Part shown: positions 35,978 through 47,515 of the stretch, piece after piece
How positions within the stretch are numbered: the first letter of the stretch is position 1
How the letters are laid out: each line of letters opens with the position of its first letter
Assembly: GCA_033297205.1 (NCBI GenBank)
Contig: MU859249.1
Span: 1-64,000 of the forward strand
DNA from: Pseudoneurospora amorphoporcata
Lineage: Eukaryota > Ascomycota > Sordariomycetes > Sordariales > Sordariaceae
DNA: 64,000 bases
Reading direction: 5' to 3'
The notes under the pieces: generated by a model
Seen by the model: only the letters and a program-made list of their open reading frames with translations
Databases searched by the model: none
Told to the model about the DNA's origin: nothing
Program-made: the position numbers and the translations under genes

Positions 35978-38268
35978 CTAGGAGATGTAAACAGGAAGTC
36001 GGTTGCCCCTGAGCTCGCTTTTGGCAAACTGTATGTCCTTCTTGTCAAAGTCGTGCAACTGAAGCCAGCACAGCATCCTGAAAATGAGAGTGCACCAGAT
36101 GGTCTCGGCCTCGGCCTCGGCCTCGGTGAACTGCTCGGGGGCAAGGGCGGGTGTTGTAGGCGACACTGGCGGTTGATCAGCCGTACGAGACGCACGTGGA
36201 ATGGTACAAGTAGCATCAGGACCCGCTGCTCTTTCCGTCTGGGCCTGCCCCAATCCACTGATGTCTGAGTCTTCGGTCTGATGCGCAAGGGTATACGATC
36301 TGTTATATATTATCTTCATGCGCTGACGTTTATCGTACGCTTTGGCCGCACGAACCCTGACACAAGGAAGGACATGTTCAAAGTAGACTTTCATAAAGAT
36401 GCCCTGCCTGTCTTCTGGGTTGGCGGCGCTGAGTATGTCGAAAAAGGCCGGAACCGTCTTCCCTGCTTGCTTGCAGCTATCATCTCCTGTGTCGCCCGCC
36501 GTGGTTGATTTCGTGATTTCCTCCAGCTCGGGTTCATTGATTATCTTGAGTACCTCTTGGATGTGCTCGCGAACAACCATCTTCAGGAAATCGCGCTTAC
36601 GAGCCTTCAGGTATTTGTCGCACTCTTGAATCGCTCCGTGGAGGCAAGTGAGGAGAGGAAGGTGGTAACCCGGCAAAATCGGTGCGTAATCCTTTTTGGG
36701 CCTTTCCGCCTTTGGCTGAGTGCTTTCTCTGTGTTCGATCCATTGTCGTGTTCGTTTCCGTCTTTGCAATCGCTTAAGCGGACCAGTGACTCCTCCTTCA
36801 ACAGGTATGTCACCTGTGATCTCTGCATCGTTTTTCTTGTCGCCCCCTCCTGCTTCCTTATTGCTTTGGTCTTCCCTCTTCCTTTCTTCTTCTGCCGCGG
36901 CGGCGACCTCAGAATCCCTTTGCTTCTGTCTTCTTGCGACGTCGTTTCTATCGGCTTCCAACTCTTTGAGGACTTTACGGGCGAGCTCTTTGAGGACTTT
37001 ACGGGCAATATCCTTCAGAGCAGAAGTGTGCTCGGATTGTGTCATGTAATCGTCTTTATTCATCCTTTCTGAGAATTCTTTGATGAGTTTAGGGAGATCA
37101 AAGAAGTGCCTATCCCAATGATACGGTGTTGGATTCGGAAGTATGCGGTAGTAGCTGTTCTTCATATACAAGCATTGTCCAATCATGCCCATAACCTCAA
37201 AGGGAACTAACCGATGTGGCGTGTTAGTTGAGTTTGGCTTCACAAGGGGGTTGTATCTGATTTACCTGCAAACAGATGTTGATGTCTCGCGTCCTTCGTC
37301 TTGAAATAATTGGCCGTGCTAGTGTTGCATTCGAGCTGGACCATAGTCTCGGCAATCTCGGGCAAACTGCCAAACTGGAGCTCCTCGTCATCTTTGGCGC
37401 CAAGCTTGCGCTGGTCCCTGGTCTTGGAGAAGATAGTGCGAATGTAGCCGAAGCACAGGTCCTTGATTTCATGATGAGGGATGGTTCTGTTCTCCTGGAA
37501 TCGGGCTTGCCCGCATATTTGGAAGGTGAAGGTGAGGCCGAGATCGGGAACGGTGCTGCCAGTGAGCATGAAACCGTTACCTTCGGCGCGGTACTTGTCC
37601 CGCGATCGATCAAACTCCTTCCAGTGGATTTCCAGCATAGAGGCGATTTCGACTATGTGGCATATTGTGGTGGTGGCATATGGCTTCTTGACGCCGGCAG
37701 GCATGTTGTCCCAGCTTCTAGGCTTGGGCTGAAGGGCAACAACCAGGGTGTCCTCTTTGACATCGGCTAGGGGATGTGGGCCTGATGTTTGGTGATGCTC
37801 TTTGACCCATTTCGAGCTTTCTCGTTCCATGGATTGGATTTCCTCCAACAGGTTGAGCCAGGTGGCCTTTTCGTTATCGGCCGTATGAATGCGGTTATGT
37901 TGAAGAGCATCACGCTGCTGTTGGTCCTTGGTCAAGAGCCGGGCCTTCTCCATGCTCTCCGTTGTGCCATCGAGAAAACAGATAGGGACCTTGTGATTCA
38001 GTTCAGGCTTATCCATAGGGCCGCGGGTATTAGTCCGCAGGCAAACGAATATGACGGGGGTCTCAAACTGGACCTCGAAACGGAGCTCCTTTCGCTGGAA
38101 CTTTCGATGTACCGTATCATACCAGCCGCCCTTGAGACTTTTGCGGCAGTTGGCGTAGCCAGTAGCAGATGCAAGATACTGCTGGACGACCTGTAGGATA
38201 GTGCCTATCAAGGCCACAAGGGAGATGACGAGGGCGGCCGTTTCGACCTTGTTATCGTTGCTGCCCAT
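35978..38268 (-). CDS. Modin-like ascomycete protein (function unknown)
   Basis: Exons 38268-37266 and 37206-35978 (minus strand) give 743 residues; the intron has a GTAAAT donor, an ACTAAC branch point and a TAG acceptor. The N-terminus carries one hydrophobic segment (LVISLVALIGTILQVVQQYL), probably a membrane anchor, followed by a conserved KGGWYDTVHRKFQRKELRFEV region, a ICFLDGT motif, and a second half with charged helices. The C-terminal part ends with a LHDFDKKDIQFAKSEL block close to the stop. This arrangement resembles proteins annotated as modin in Podospora and other Sordariales; that name is from memory and the activity is unknown. Two small expansions are visible: a 24-bp tandem duplication (36962-37009, giving ARKVLKEL twice) and an Ala-Glu run (36105-36128). 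An open frame and a MITE-like element lie immediately downstream. Confidence 0.7.
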
Positions 38269-40052
38269 GTTGACTGTATGGGGGCTTGGCCCAAGCGCAG
38301 GAACGGGAGGAAGTCGCTATGGAGGAGTCGAGCTGGGGAAGGGCATGGGTGTAGAATGGAATGCCAATTGTCTTGGGTCGTGATGGTGTTCTCGTGGTTG
38401 TCGTTGGCGTTGTTGAAGCGTAGGAGCGAAGAGGCAAGCGAAGCCTAACGGGAGAGGATGCGACCCTGTATAATGAACATGACCTGGAGGAAGAAAGAGT
38501 GATGATAAGTGTTTGTTTGAGTTAGAAGAGGGTTTAAGAGGAGGCACCGCAACTTCAGTTGCGACGACGACGTACTTAAAAGACTTTGAATGCTAAGGAG
38601 GAGTGGGGGCTCTGCCGCTGCCATCGCATGTGCGACGGTAAACAATCGTTTTGGGTGCGACATGCTGGAAAGAAGTTTGGAGGTGATAATGTCGAGCGGA
38701 TCTGATAGGGTAGGACGGGGCGATGGGGAGGTGGTCGGGGTGGTTCGAACATGGGTTTTTGTCGTGTCGGTACCCGACGAGGGTCGAGGAGAGGACAAGG
38801 CCACCAATGGTGGTGATGGAAAATGGAAAGTTTGTTGAGAAAGGTTGCATTGGAACTGGGCTCGATGGAGATCAGCTGGCGGAGGCACTGCGCTAAGCGC
38901 CATCTTCCACCTTCAAGTTGTCCTTCTTTCCATTTTGGCAACGTTCATTTGCTCTGTCCATTCCTTCCACTTCAGCTCTCGTATTACACTCAACATGAAA
39001 GCTGAGAGGTCAACTTTCACGGAAGTCTGCCGTGTTATGGAGGTTCTTGCTGCATGGGAAATGATATCCTTTTTTCAGCCCCCAAGTCCCATCACGGGGG
39101 AAGGTTCTGGCTTCTTTGGCCTGTTTCATCGTGGGCGACCTCCCGCAACCACCACGGCCATCTATTGGGACATGGCCACAAGACCGAAAACCGGCAAAGT
39201 TGTCCAGTTGAGCCTCGCTGACCTGTCCTTCTTCCTCTTCGATTGCTGCTGCGCCTTCCTGCCTGCCTGCGTGGCCGAAGAGGGGGTTACACTCATGACA
39301 AAACAGGCAACCTTAGCTCCCGCTTTATAACGAATATTCAGCCTCAGGAGCGGGAATCCGGATGGATACCAAATAGCAGAGCCACTACCGGGCCGGGGCT
39401 TCTACCGAGTCTCGAGTAAATGATGAAAAGCCCCGCCGTTTCCACTGCTAAGGCCGGGGCGGACTGGGGCGGACAAGGGCCGTCCCGGCGTGCTCGTTCG
39501 TGTTTCGGATGATGTGAAGGTGAGGAGTACCTCCTATCTTTTTACACGGCAGGCACTTTCCAGCAGAAATGCCTGCCGCAATATTAGTGGTCCCCACAAC
39601 TGTGCGGGCATCTAGCCAATGACAACCTAAGCTCTGATATCGTAATTCTGCCCCGCCACCACCAACGAGATGTCATTGACGTTGAAAAGGAAGTCGCGGA
39701 TTGACCTTGATGGACTGACGGAAGGGGCAGCATCTCTGCTAGGCAGGTGGGCACTGTATCGAGAGGAAAAGCTACCTACTATCCCGACCATTGAGAACTT
39801 ACCTTAGGTACCTAGGTTGCAACCATCAACAGCCATGCTGTCTCGGCCTTCTCCCGGAGCTCTCGGCGAGTTTCCACAGTGGGGGCTTCGATGATCTTCG
39901 GCGCCGGGAGGGGTAACCACGCTGTGCCACGGCGACTTGGGAATGGGATCAATCGCCATTGTCTCGGATACTTTTTGAGCAACTCTTCTCCCCCTCTTCC
40001 TTCTTCTACCTACTAGCTATCACCAACCAAACACCACACCAAAACCATCACA
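38269..40052. other. Divergent intergenic region between modin-like and dienelactone hydrolase genes
   Basis: About 1.8 kb with no supportable gene, expected to hold the promoters of both divergent genes. A palindromic CCTTAGGTACCTAGG-like cluster occurs near 39800-39820 and a pyrimidine-rich leader precedes the hydrolase start. Confidence 0.5.
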
Positions 40053-40890
40053 ATGGCCTCCAACCCTCCCTCCAAGTGCTGCGTCGTCGGCTTCCGCCAC
40101 GAGTAAGTCCACCACCACCACCACCTCCTGTTTACACCACAGCCACTAACACCAGCTTGCTTCCAGGGGCGAGCCAACCGGCTCCATGACCAAGGTCGCC
40201 GACAAGTGGGACGCCTACATCGCTACGCCCTCCGACTCGCAGAAGAAGAGCGGCAAAGCCCTCCTCTTCCTTCCCGACATCATCGGCATCTGGCAAAACT
40301 CCAAGCTGATGGCCGACCAGCTGGCCGCCCAGGGCTACCTCACCTTGGTTCTCGACATCTTCAACGGCGACCCTCTCCCGCTTAACCGTCCCGACGACTT
40401 CGACTTCATGGGCTGGATGACCAAGGGCAGCACCGGCGACAACCCGCATACCAAGGAGGCCGTCGATCCCATTGTCCAGGCTGCCATCAAGGCGCTGAAG
40501 GAGCAGTACGGCGCGACCAAGATTGGCGCTTTGGGATACTGCTTTGGTGCCAAGTCCCTGGTCCGCCACATGAGCACCACCGCCCCCTTCACCGGCATCG
40601 ACGTCGGCTTCATTGCCCACCCCTCCTTCGTCGACGAGAAGGAGCTCGCCGCCATCAACGGCCCGCTCTCCATTGCCGCCGCCGAGACCGACTCCATCTT
40701 CCCCGCCGAGAAGCGCCACAAGTCCGAGGAGATCCTCAAGGAGAAGGGCCTGCCCTACCAGATCAACCTGTACTCCCAGGTCGTTCACGGCTTCGCCATG
40801 CGCGCCGATCTCACCAAGAAGCAGGAGAAGTTTGCGCGGGAACAGGCCTTTGCCCAGGCTGTGTCTTGGTTTGGAGAGTATTTGGAGTAA
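40053..40890 (+). CDS. Dienelactone hydrolase family protein
   Basis: Exons 40053-40102 and 40167-40890 give 257 residues; the short first exon ends in GTAAGT and the join reads FRHEGEPTGS. This is a full-length alpha/beta-hydrolase of the dienelactone hydrolase class. The Cys-Asp-His triad is visible as Cys142 in GYCFGAK, Asp192 in AETDSIFP and His224 in VVHGF. The parent enzyme opens dienelactones in aromatic catabolism, but fungal members (yeast Aim2-like) act on unknown small esters or lactones in the cytosol. It is convergent with the xylanase gene, the stop codons lying 118 bases apart. The ATG at 40053 has good context (CACAATGGC). Confidence 0.9.
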
Positions 40891-41008
40891 ATATACCCGG
40901 GTTTGATGACGCATACATCATGCAAGCGAGCGCTGTCATATACTTGTACAAGGTATACCGAATTTGAACCATCAAATCTACAAATCTCTTTCCGTTCACG
41001 AGCAATTG

Positions 41009-42432
41009 CTACCCAACTCTCACAGCCGTCGCCAGTGTAGTCGCCACCACCGTTCTCGTACCTCCTCCTTGATCTTCTTCCTCTCTTGGTACCGGCCGAG
41101 CCCTACCCGTCACCACACTCTCGACCCCGTGGTCCGCTGCCGTCTCCGACTCCGAATCCGTCCCATTGACCGCAGCCCTCTTCGACACGCCCGCCGCAGA
41201 CTTGAACATATTCAACACCGTCCAGTACGCCAACTTCTTCACATAATTGTTATCCCACAAACACGCCTCCCCCTCCGTGGGAATCTCGCTGGGCACCCAC
41301 GAATACTTGTCCGTGAAATCCCACACCGTCACCCCCACACACTTCCTCCCGCCATACCCCTTATTCACATCCAAACAAGCACCCACCACCTCTCCATAGT
41401 CCCTGGCTTGCTGTTCCCACATGGCCCTCGTGCTCGGCGTCTTCAGCGGACTGTGTCTGATATCCAGCTCGGTAATGGCCACCTCGTCTACCACCTCGAG
41501 GAACTGCTGCATCGTGCTGGCCATCTCGGACCGGGGAGGCACGAGGCCGACTTTGAGATGGGATTGGAAGCCGACGCCGTGGACGGTGCCGCCCTGGGCT
41601 TTGACGGTGCGCAGCATGGCGAGGGTTATGGAGATTTTGGGACCGGGAGAGAGAAAAGGGGATTCGAGGGCGTAGTCATTGTAGTAGAGTTTTGCAGAGG
41701 GGTCGGCTTTGGCGGCGGTCTTGAAGGAGAAGGTGATGAAGTCGATGCCCATGGCTTTGTACACTTTTGAACATGTCAGTTTTTGACAAGGGACAGTGAA
41801 GAAGGGAGGGCAAAAGATGAGGACATACTTGGACTCTGCCTAAACACTCCATTGTCATCAATGGCTTCGTTGACCACATCCCAAGCATAACACCTGCCCT
41901 TGAAGTGCCACGCCAGATTCTGGATGTGTGCTGTCAAGATATGTTCCATGTCGGCGCGTGAGTACGTCGTTTCGACTAATCATTGCCTCTCTGGTCACTC
42001 ACCATTTCTTCTCAACTTCTCACCCCAATACCCCTCCTCACCAGAGGAAAAAAAAAAAAAAAATAACATACCCCAAGAAGGCAACCCCTTAAACCAAACC
42101 ATGGTATGACACCTCAACGTCTTTTTCCCCCCGACCCCCGCCTTGGCCGTGTTGGCGATAGCATCTGCCTCGGCCCAAGTGAATACTTGCTGCACTGGCT
42201 CGATATTCTTCCATTTCTGCGCGTTGATGGGCGTCAAAGAACCGAACTCGTCCGAGCTTTGCAACGCGGACATGTATTGTGGGTTGTACAGACGGGGGTT
42301 GTCGACGGCTGTGCCAAAGTAGGAGAGGCCGGCGAGTTTGGCGTATTTGTCTAGTTGGGCGGACGCCAGGGGAAGGGGGAGGGGGAGAGAGGCGAGGGAG
42401 AGAAAGTGTTGGAGGGTGGTGATGAGCTTCAT
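41009..42432 (-). CDS. Secreted endo-1,4-beta-xylanase, glycoside hydrolase family 10
   Basis: Exons 42432-42072, 41975-41829 and 41763-41009 (minus strand) give 420 residues; the introns (GTATGT donors; TTAG and AAAAG acceptors) restore LPSWVETTYS and RQSPMYKAMG. The enzyme cuts the beta-1,4-xylan backbone outside the cell. A signal peptide is clear (MKLITTLQHFL ... LASA, cleavage likely before QLDK). GH10 marks include LTPINAQKW, HTMVWF, the acid/base Glu157 in WDVVNEA and the nucleophile Glu268 in ITELDIR. No carbohydrate-binding module is present; after the barrel there is a short variable Ser/Glu/Arg-rich tail. The start is the ATG directly before the signal peptide; an in-frame extension upstream lacks these features. 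From memory it corresponds to Neurospora gh10-4. Confidence 0.93.
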
Positions 42433-45400
42433 TTTGATTTGGGGCTGGGAGGGGGGGGGGGGGGGTAGGTAGGTGATGGACGGGAGTGTTTGGGAAGGGG
42501 AAGTCAAACTGGGCTGGGTTGAAAGAGCCGTCCGTCTCTTACAGCAGAGCCTAGGTTCCAGGTTTACCAGACAATACGTAATAAGTGAATGGTGAGGCTA
42601 ACACCCCATTTTATATTTCAGGTTCCCACCACTTCCATCCCTCCTTCTCTCCGTCCCTAAGTACTAAGCTTTTGTTGATTGATCAGGAACTGGGTGGAAC
42701 TGGAACAGGACTGGAGACGATCTGATCTGATCGAGACAGCCCAGCCGGGACTCGGAGGAAGGCAAGTGCTACCTACCTTTGAAGACTCGTGAAAAAAAGA
42801 AAAAAAAAAAGTCCAATGACCATAGCAACCACCAATAATAAATACCTTACCTTCTATGTGGTTTGCGCTCCTCTGTGCACATAGCTGAGTCAAAGTCACT
42901 CCGTCCCGTCATCAGGGACATATTTCCTAACTGAGCGTTCCCGTCCGTCCCTGGGTGGCTCCAGACTTGGAGGAACCGAACCGAGCAGAAAGTCAGAAAG
43001 AGGGCTGGGGTTGTAGGAACAAAATGCGAAGGAGTGGACGAGTGAAGAAGAGACCGGGGGGGTTGGCAGTCTCGGAGCCAGTCTCGGAAGAACGAAGCTC
43101 GGAACAATGGAAACAAAAACTGAAAACTGAAAACTGACGGCGACACAAAACCGCCCAGTCGTCCAGTCCTTCCATGTTCCCATGATGATGGTATGGTGTT
43201 CGGAGTAGTGGTGTTGGGAGTAGTGGTGGTGGTGGTGGTGTGGTAAGTGAAGCGGATGGCTGTCAGGCTGACGCCACGTCCACGTCCACGTCTACGTTTG
43301 TCCACGATTTCTGTTCTGTTCAGGAGTCAGGACTGGGAACTTGGTCGATTCCGTTCGTCCTCAGATCTTGCATGGGAGTTGAGTTGAGGTTCTTGCTTAA
43401 AACCGCCTGGCTCCAATTCCAGTCGCCAAAAGGTTGGACTGGATTCAACTACTCGTTATGAAAAGAAAAAGAAAGAGAAAGAGAAAAGAAGTCATATATG
43501 ACATGGAGATATCGGATCTCTACTTAGAGTCTGGACCTAACAGTTACAGAAGCAAGTAGAAGTAAGGTAGGCGGCGTAAGAGTAGGTAGGTATGGCGCCG
43601 GCGATGCGATGCGATGGGCCCCGGAGACGGAGACGGAGAGATTGACCCGCCGTGTTTGCAGACACAGTCCACATCATGACGCACTCAAAGGCATTTTAGC
43701 TCCAGTCCTCCTTGTGTGCTCCAGTCCTTGTGTGTCATTCCACAGCTTGAGCGCCTGGCGTCCCAAGATGCTGGGACTTGGGACCGAGAGAGAGACACAC
43801 AGAGAGAGAGAGAGACGCAGGTGACTGGATGGATGGATGGAATGTGTGAGATCAAATGTGAACTGCGAATGTTATGTGAGCCTCTGCCTCAGTCATGGTA
43901 GTCTCAACGAGTCAACACCGCACGCAGTCCAGTCCAATCCGAGACACATACACACTCTCCAGGCATTACACTCGTCTACTCTACAAGGTTAAGGTAATCT
44001 TCCCCAGACTTGCATGGTTGGCCATAGCAGATATTGATTGATTGACCTGTCATTTCATTTCCCCAGATTTTCCCCAGGTTTTCCCCAGACTTGGCCCAGA
44101 TAAATTTAATTCTCCGAGATTTCCAACGGTCTGGGTTCCATGTTTTCCGCCAGACACAACTGAAGTCTAGAAGTAGAGGGCGAATCACACCTTGAATAAG
44201 ATGGATGTTAGACCCAGCTCCACGGTCTGGTGGTCATCACGCATCACGAGCCAATGCTGTGTCTCCATGATATAGTATCATGTCTATAGCAGTCTAGTTG
44301 TAGTCTGTCACTCTCTCTGTCTGTCTGTCTGTCTGTCTGACAAGTGACAAGTGACAATTCATATTCATCACCCATCGCTGCCGTCATTGAACGTAGTGCG
44401 GTCAACGGACGAACTTTACTCCACGGCAGTCATTAGATTATTGCTCCGTGGTCCCGTCATGTCGATGACCGAGACTACCTACTAGGTAAGGTACCTACCT
44501 AGATAGGACAGCAAGGTTCCATTCAATTTCAATAATAAGGCCGAAAATGGAGTCCAGTCCAGTCTAGAGACTTCAGTTCAAAACTGACATGACAGCAGGA
44601 TCTTGCATTTCATTGCATTTCATTTCATTCAGTTTTGTCTTGTCAAAAAAAAATATGACAATGCAACTGTATAATGCCGACAGATGCCACCTTGTGACGA
44701 GCTTACTACCTAGAAAAAAAAAAACCTGCAAATGTAAGGTAGCAGGTAGTCATGACAACTTGGCTGTGTCACCCACCTTCCATCAGTTCCATGTCCAAGT
44801 TGTTCCAATTGAGTTGCCTCTTTTGCTCGCTGGAGTCCAGTCCATCTTCAACATTCAATGGGTTTGTGCTACTCAATACTCATCCGCATCTTCAATGGGC
44901 AACCCAGGCCATGTGATGAGCTGTGAGCACTTCCCCTCCCTGAAATCCATCCATCTTCGTTCCTACGACCTACAGTATACAATGATCACTTACCTTAGCT
45001 TTGTGACACCAAGCCCTCAAGCTTCGTTCAGACTTGACAGCTAGCTAGCTACAGTCCTCGTGGCCTTTCGGAGAGCATACGTACGTAATTTATCTCCAGT
45101 CCCTTTTTTATTTGGCTGCGAGTTGAGCTTGATGCTGTCCGTCCCGACTCCCGAACAATGGGAGTGAGTGAAGCAGACCGTGATACTCTAACTCGATCAG
45201 ATCCCGCGTTTAATAACACAACAAGTCGGTCGACAACCGAACCACCTCATCCGTAAGCCAGTGGCGCACCTCCCTCATTCCAATTCAGAATTTCGACTTC
45301 AATAAATGCCCGACTGGCTGGCCTGACTTTTCGTTTCAGTTTTCGTCCAAAGGAAGATGGTGAGATTGTGAATGATGCATAGATGAGCCCGAACCCAACT

Positions 45401-45641
45401 GCACAAATTCGTAGCTTTCAATCAACCACACTGAACTGGATTGACATTTTGATGTAGGCTGGCCATATTGATCTGCATTAACAAGTTTCATAATGGGTAT
45501 AAGTACTAAAAGACCCCCTTTCCTTCCAAGTTCCAACTGACTCGCTCGCTCATGACACTTCCGCAGTGCAGAAAAGACAACGATCGACGCAACCATCATC
45601 CCCAACGTCATCCAACCCAATAATACCAAGAATCCTACAGC
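42433..45641. other. Intergenic region with xylanase promoter and simple repeats
   Basis: About 3.2 kb with no supportable gene. The left part is the xylanase promoter, with a G-run near 42450-42466 and a TATA-like word near 42611. Farther right are GA runs (about 43787-43815), a GTCT run (about 44318-44339), several CCTA/TAGG runs and AT-rich stretches. The right end is the 3' flank of the permease gene. Confidence 0.5.
42596..42601 (+). promoter_or_regulatory. Possible XlnR/XLR-1 site upstream of the xylanase
   Basis: A GGCTAA hexamer lies about 165 bases before the xylanase start. GGCTAA/GGCTAR is the core bound by the fungal xylanase regulators XlnR/Xyr1. A single hexamer is weak evidence; it is listed because of its position. 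Confidence 0.3.
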
Positions 45642-47515
45642 TTACGCCAACCAATCCCAAATCTTTTGTATTATGCTAACAGGAGGCTTATACTCTCTCT
45701 GCCAATGCTCATCCTCCGCATCAAGCGCGGCCTTTCCACTCGTGAGGTCGGCCTCATACGGCTTGATGAATTGGGGTCGCTTGACGAGCTTCCAGCCACC
45801 GTAGAGGAGGAAGAAGATGGGGATACCAATATAGGCAGCGATGAAGTCTGTTGAAAAAATCTTTGTTAGAATACCAGTGTATGGGATGAAGGAATAGAAC
45901 CCTCCAAAGGGCCTCTAGGGAAAATCTGAACAGGGTACCAAGTGGAAGGAGACTTACCGGAAACATTCCAGTTGCCCTTGATAAAGACAGCAAACCCGCT
46001 GAAGAGAATAATCATGGCAAAGTAGATAAGCGCGAACCAAGCCGTGTAAGGTTGGAACCTGCTCTTGAAGACCAATGTATCGCGGCTGATTCCCTGAGCC
46101 TTCAGCGCCTTGTAGAATTGGAGGTAAACAATGCAGATGGAGCACCAGGTGAAGAGACTAGCAATGGTAGTCAAGTTCTGGAACCATCCGAACGCCTTTG
46201 CGGCACCACCGTTGGAGTCGACAGAGAGGTAAGTGAGGGCGCCGATGATAGCCGTCACGGCAACGGCGTAGTAAGGGACACCCTTCTTGCTGCAAGTAAG
46301 GAAGATGCGCGGGGCCTGACGGTTCTGGGCCAAAGCGTAGAGGTAGCGAGAACCGGTGTAGAGGAAAGCATTACCAGAGGACGTGGCCGAAGTCAAGATA
46401 ACAGCGTTGATAATTGAGGGCAGAACAGAGATGCCTGCGTTCTTGATGCCGATAACCCAGGGCGAGGCAGCAGCGTCGGAGCGGCCGTCGGCCTGGGCGT
46501 CGAGAAGGCCCTTGTCTTCGGAAGACACAAGGACACCAATGGCGAGAGAGCCCAAGACGTAGAAAACGAGGATACGCCAGAAGACACGACGGACGGCCTT
46601 GGGGATGTTCTTGCGTGGGTTTTCGGCCTCACCGGCGGCAACGGCGACCATTTCGACACCGCCGTATGAGAAGGTAGCGTTGACAAGGGTGGAGAAGAGA
46701 CCCAAAAAGCGACCAAGATCGCCGTGTATCTGGGGCGGATATTCTTTCATGGCACCTGGGTTCTTCCAGTAGCGGAAGCCCAGACGTTCATGGTGCGGGT
46801 TTCCACCGAGGTCGACAATGAAGGCCAACATGAGCAGGCCAACGATGGTGATGATCTTCAAAGACGCAAACCAGAACTCGGCTTCACCGTAAAGGCCGAC
46901 GGAAAAGATGTTGAGCAAGATGATGACAAGCCAGATAATGCTGATCCAGACAGCGACATTGACGCTCTGGGCGCCTTCCCAGAAACCAATGACGAGAGCT
47001 GCGGCCGAGATTTCGGCGCATAGGGTGATGGAGGCGGCGTACCAATTGTTCCAACCGACAGCGAAACTGAGAGCACCATCGACGTATCGAGCGCAGAACT
47101 GAGGGATAGCGCCGGGAAGAGGAAGCCATGTAGCCATCTCACCAAGACATTGCATCATGGCGAAGATGGCGATACCAGTAAAGGTGTAACCGAGGAGGAC
47201 GGAGAGAGGACCGGCATGGGTGAAGGCATTTCCGATACCGAGGAAGAGACCGGTACCAATGGTTCCACCGAGAGCAATGAACTGAATGTGACGCGACTTC
47301 AGACTATGGCTGTCGTCAGCGACGCGGTTGCTGGGACAAGGTTGGATTTGTACTCACCCACGGCTTACGTGGCCATACCTGGCCGCATCTTCTTCACTCA
47401 TGGTAGCGGCGCTCGCGAGGGAGGCATCGTTCCTTTTCCTCTCGGATGAGCTGTATCGTGGAGGGACGCCGGCCAACTCCGGGTCCGAAGAGTGTAGGTG
47501 TTTTTCCGCCATCAT
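45642..47515 (-). CDS. Amino-acid permease (YAT/APC family)
   Basis: Exons 47515-47358, 47303-45958 and 45847-45642 (minus strand) give 569 residues. Donors GTGAGT and GTAAGT and CATAG/ACAG acceptors restore SRGLKSRHIQF and NVSDFIAAYIG. It is a plasma-membrane proton-coupled amino-acid importer of the fungal YAT family: a cytosolic N-terminus, the GGTIGTGLFLG motif at the first membrane span, about twelve hydrophobic segments, the AAGEAENPRKNIPKA loop and a cytosolic tail (KKIWDWLA-like end). Substrate range cannot be read from sequence; general or broad-specificity permeases are the nearest type. Two adjacent ATGs (47515, 47512) are possible starts; an open frame reaches further up to 47656 but the extension is Pro-rich and atypical. 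Confidence 0.92.

Noticed and set aside
35978..35980. Programmed stop-codon readthrough at the modin-like TAG
   Set aside because: The following bases do not match known readthrough contexts (such as CTA after the stop), and the protein's conserved part seems to end here; kept only as an open question in the findings.
38269..40052. Several 80-160-codon open frames between the modin-like and hydrolase genes
   Set aside because: They overlap in several frames on both strands, have no family signature and no plausible splice joins.
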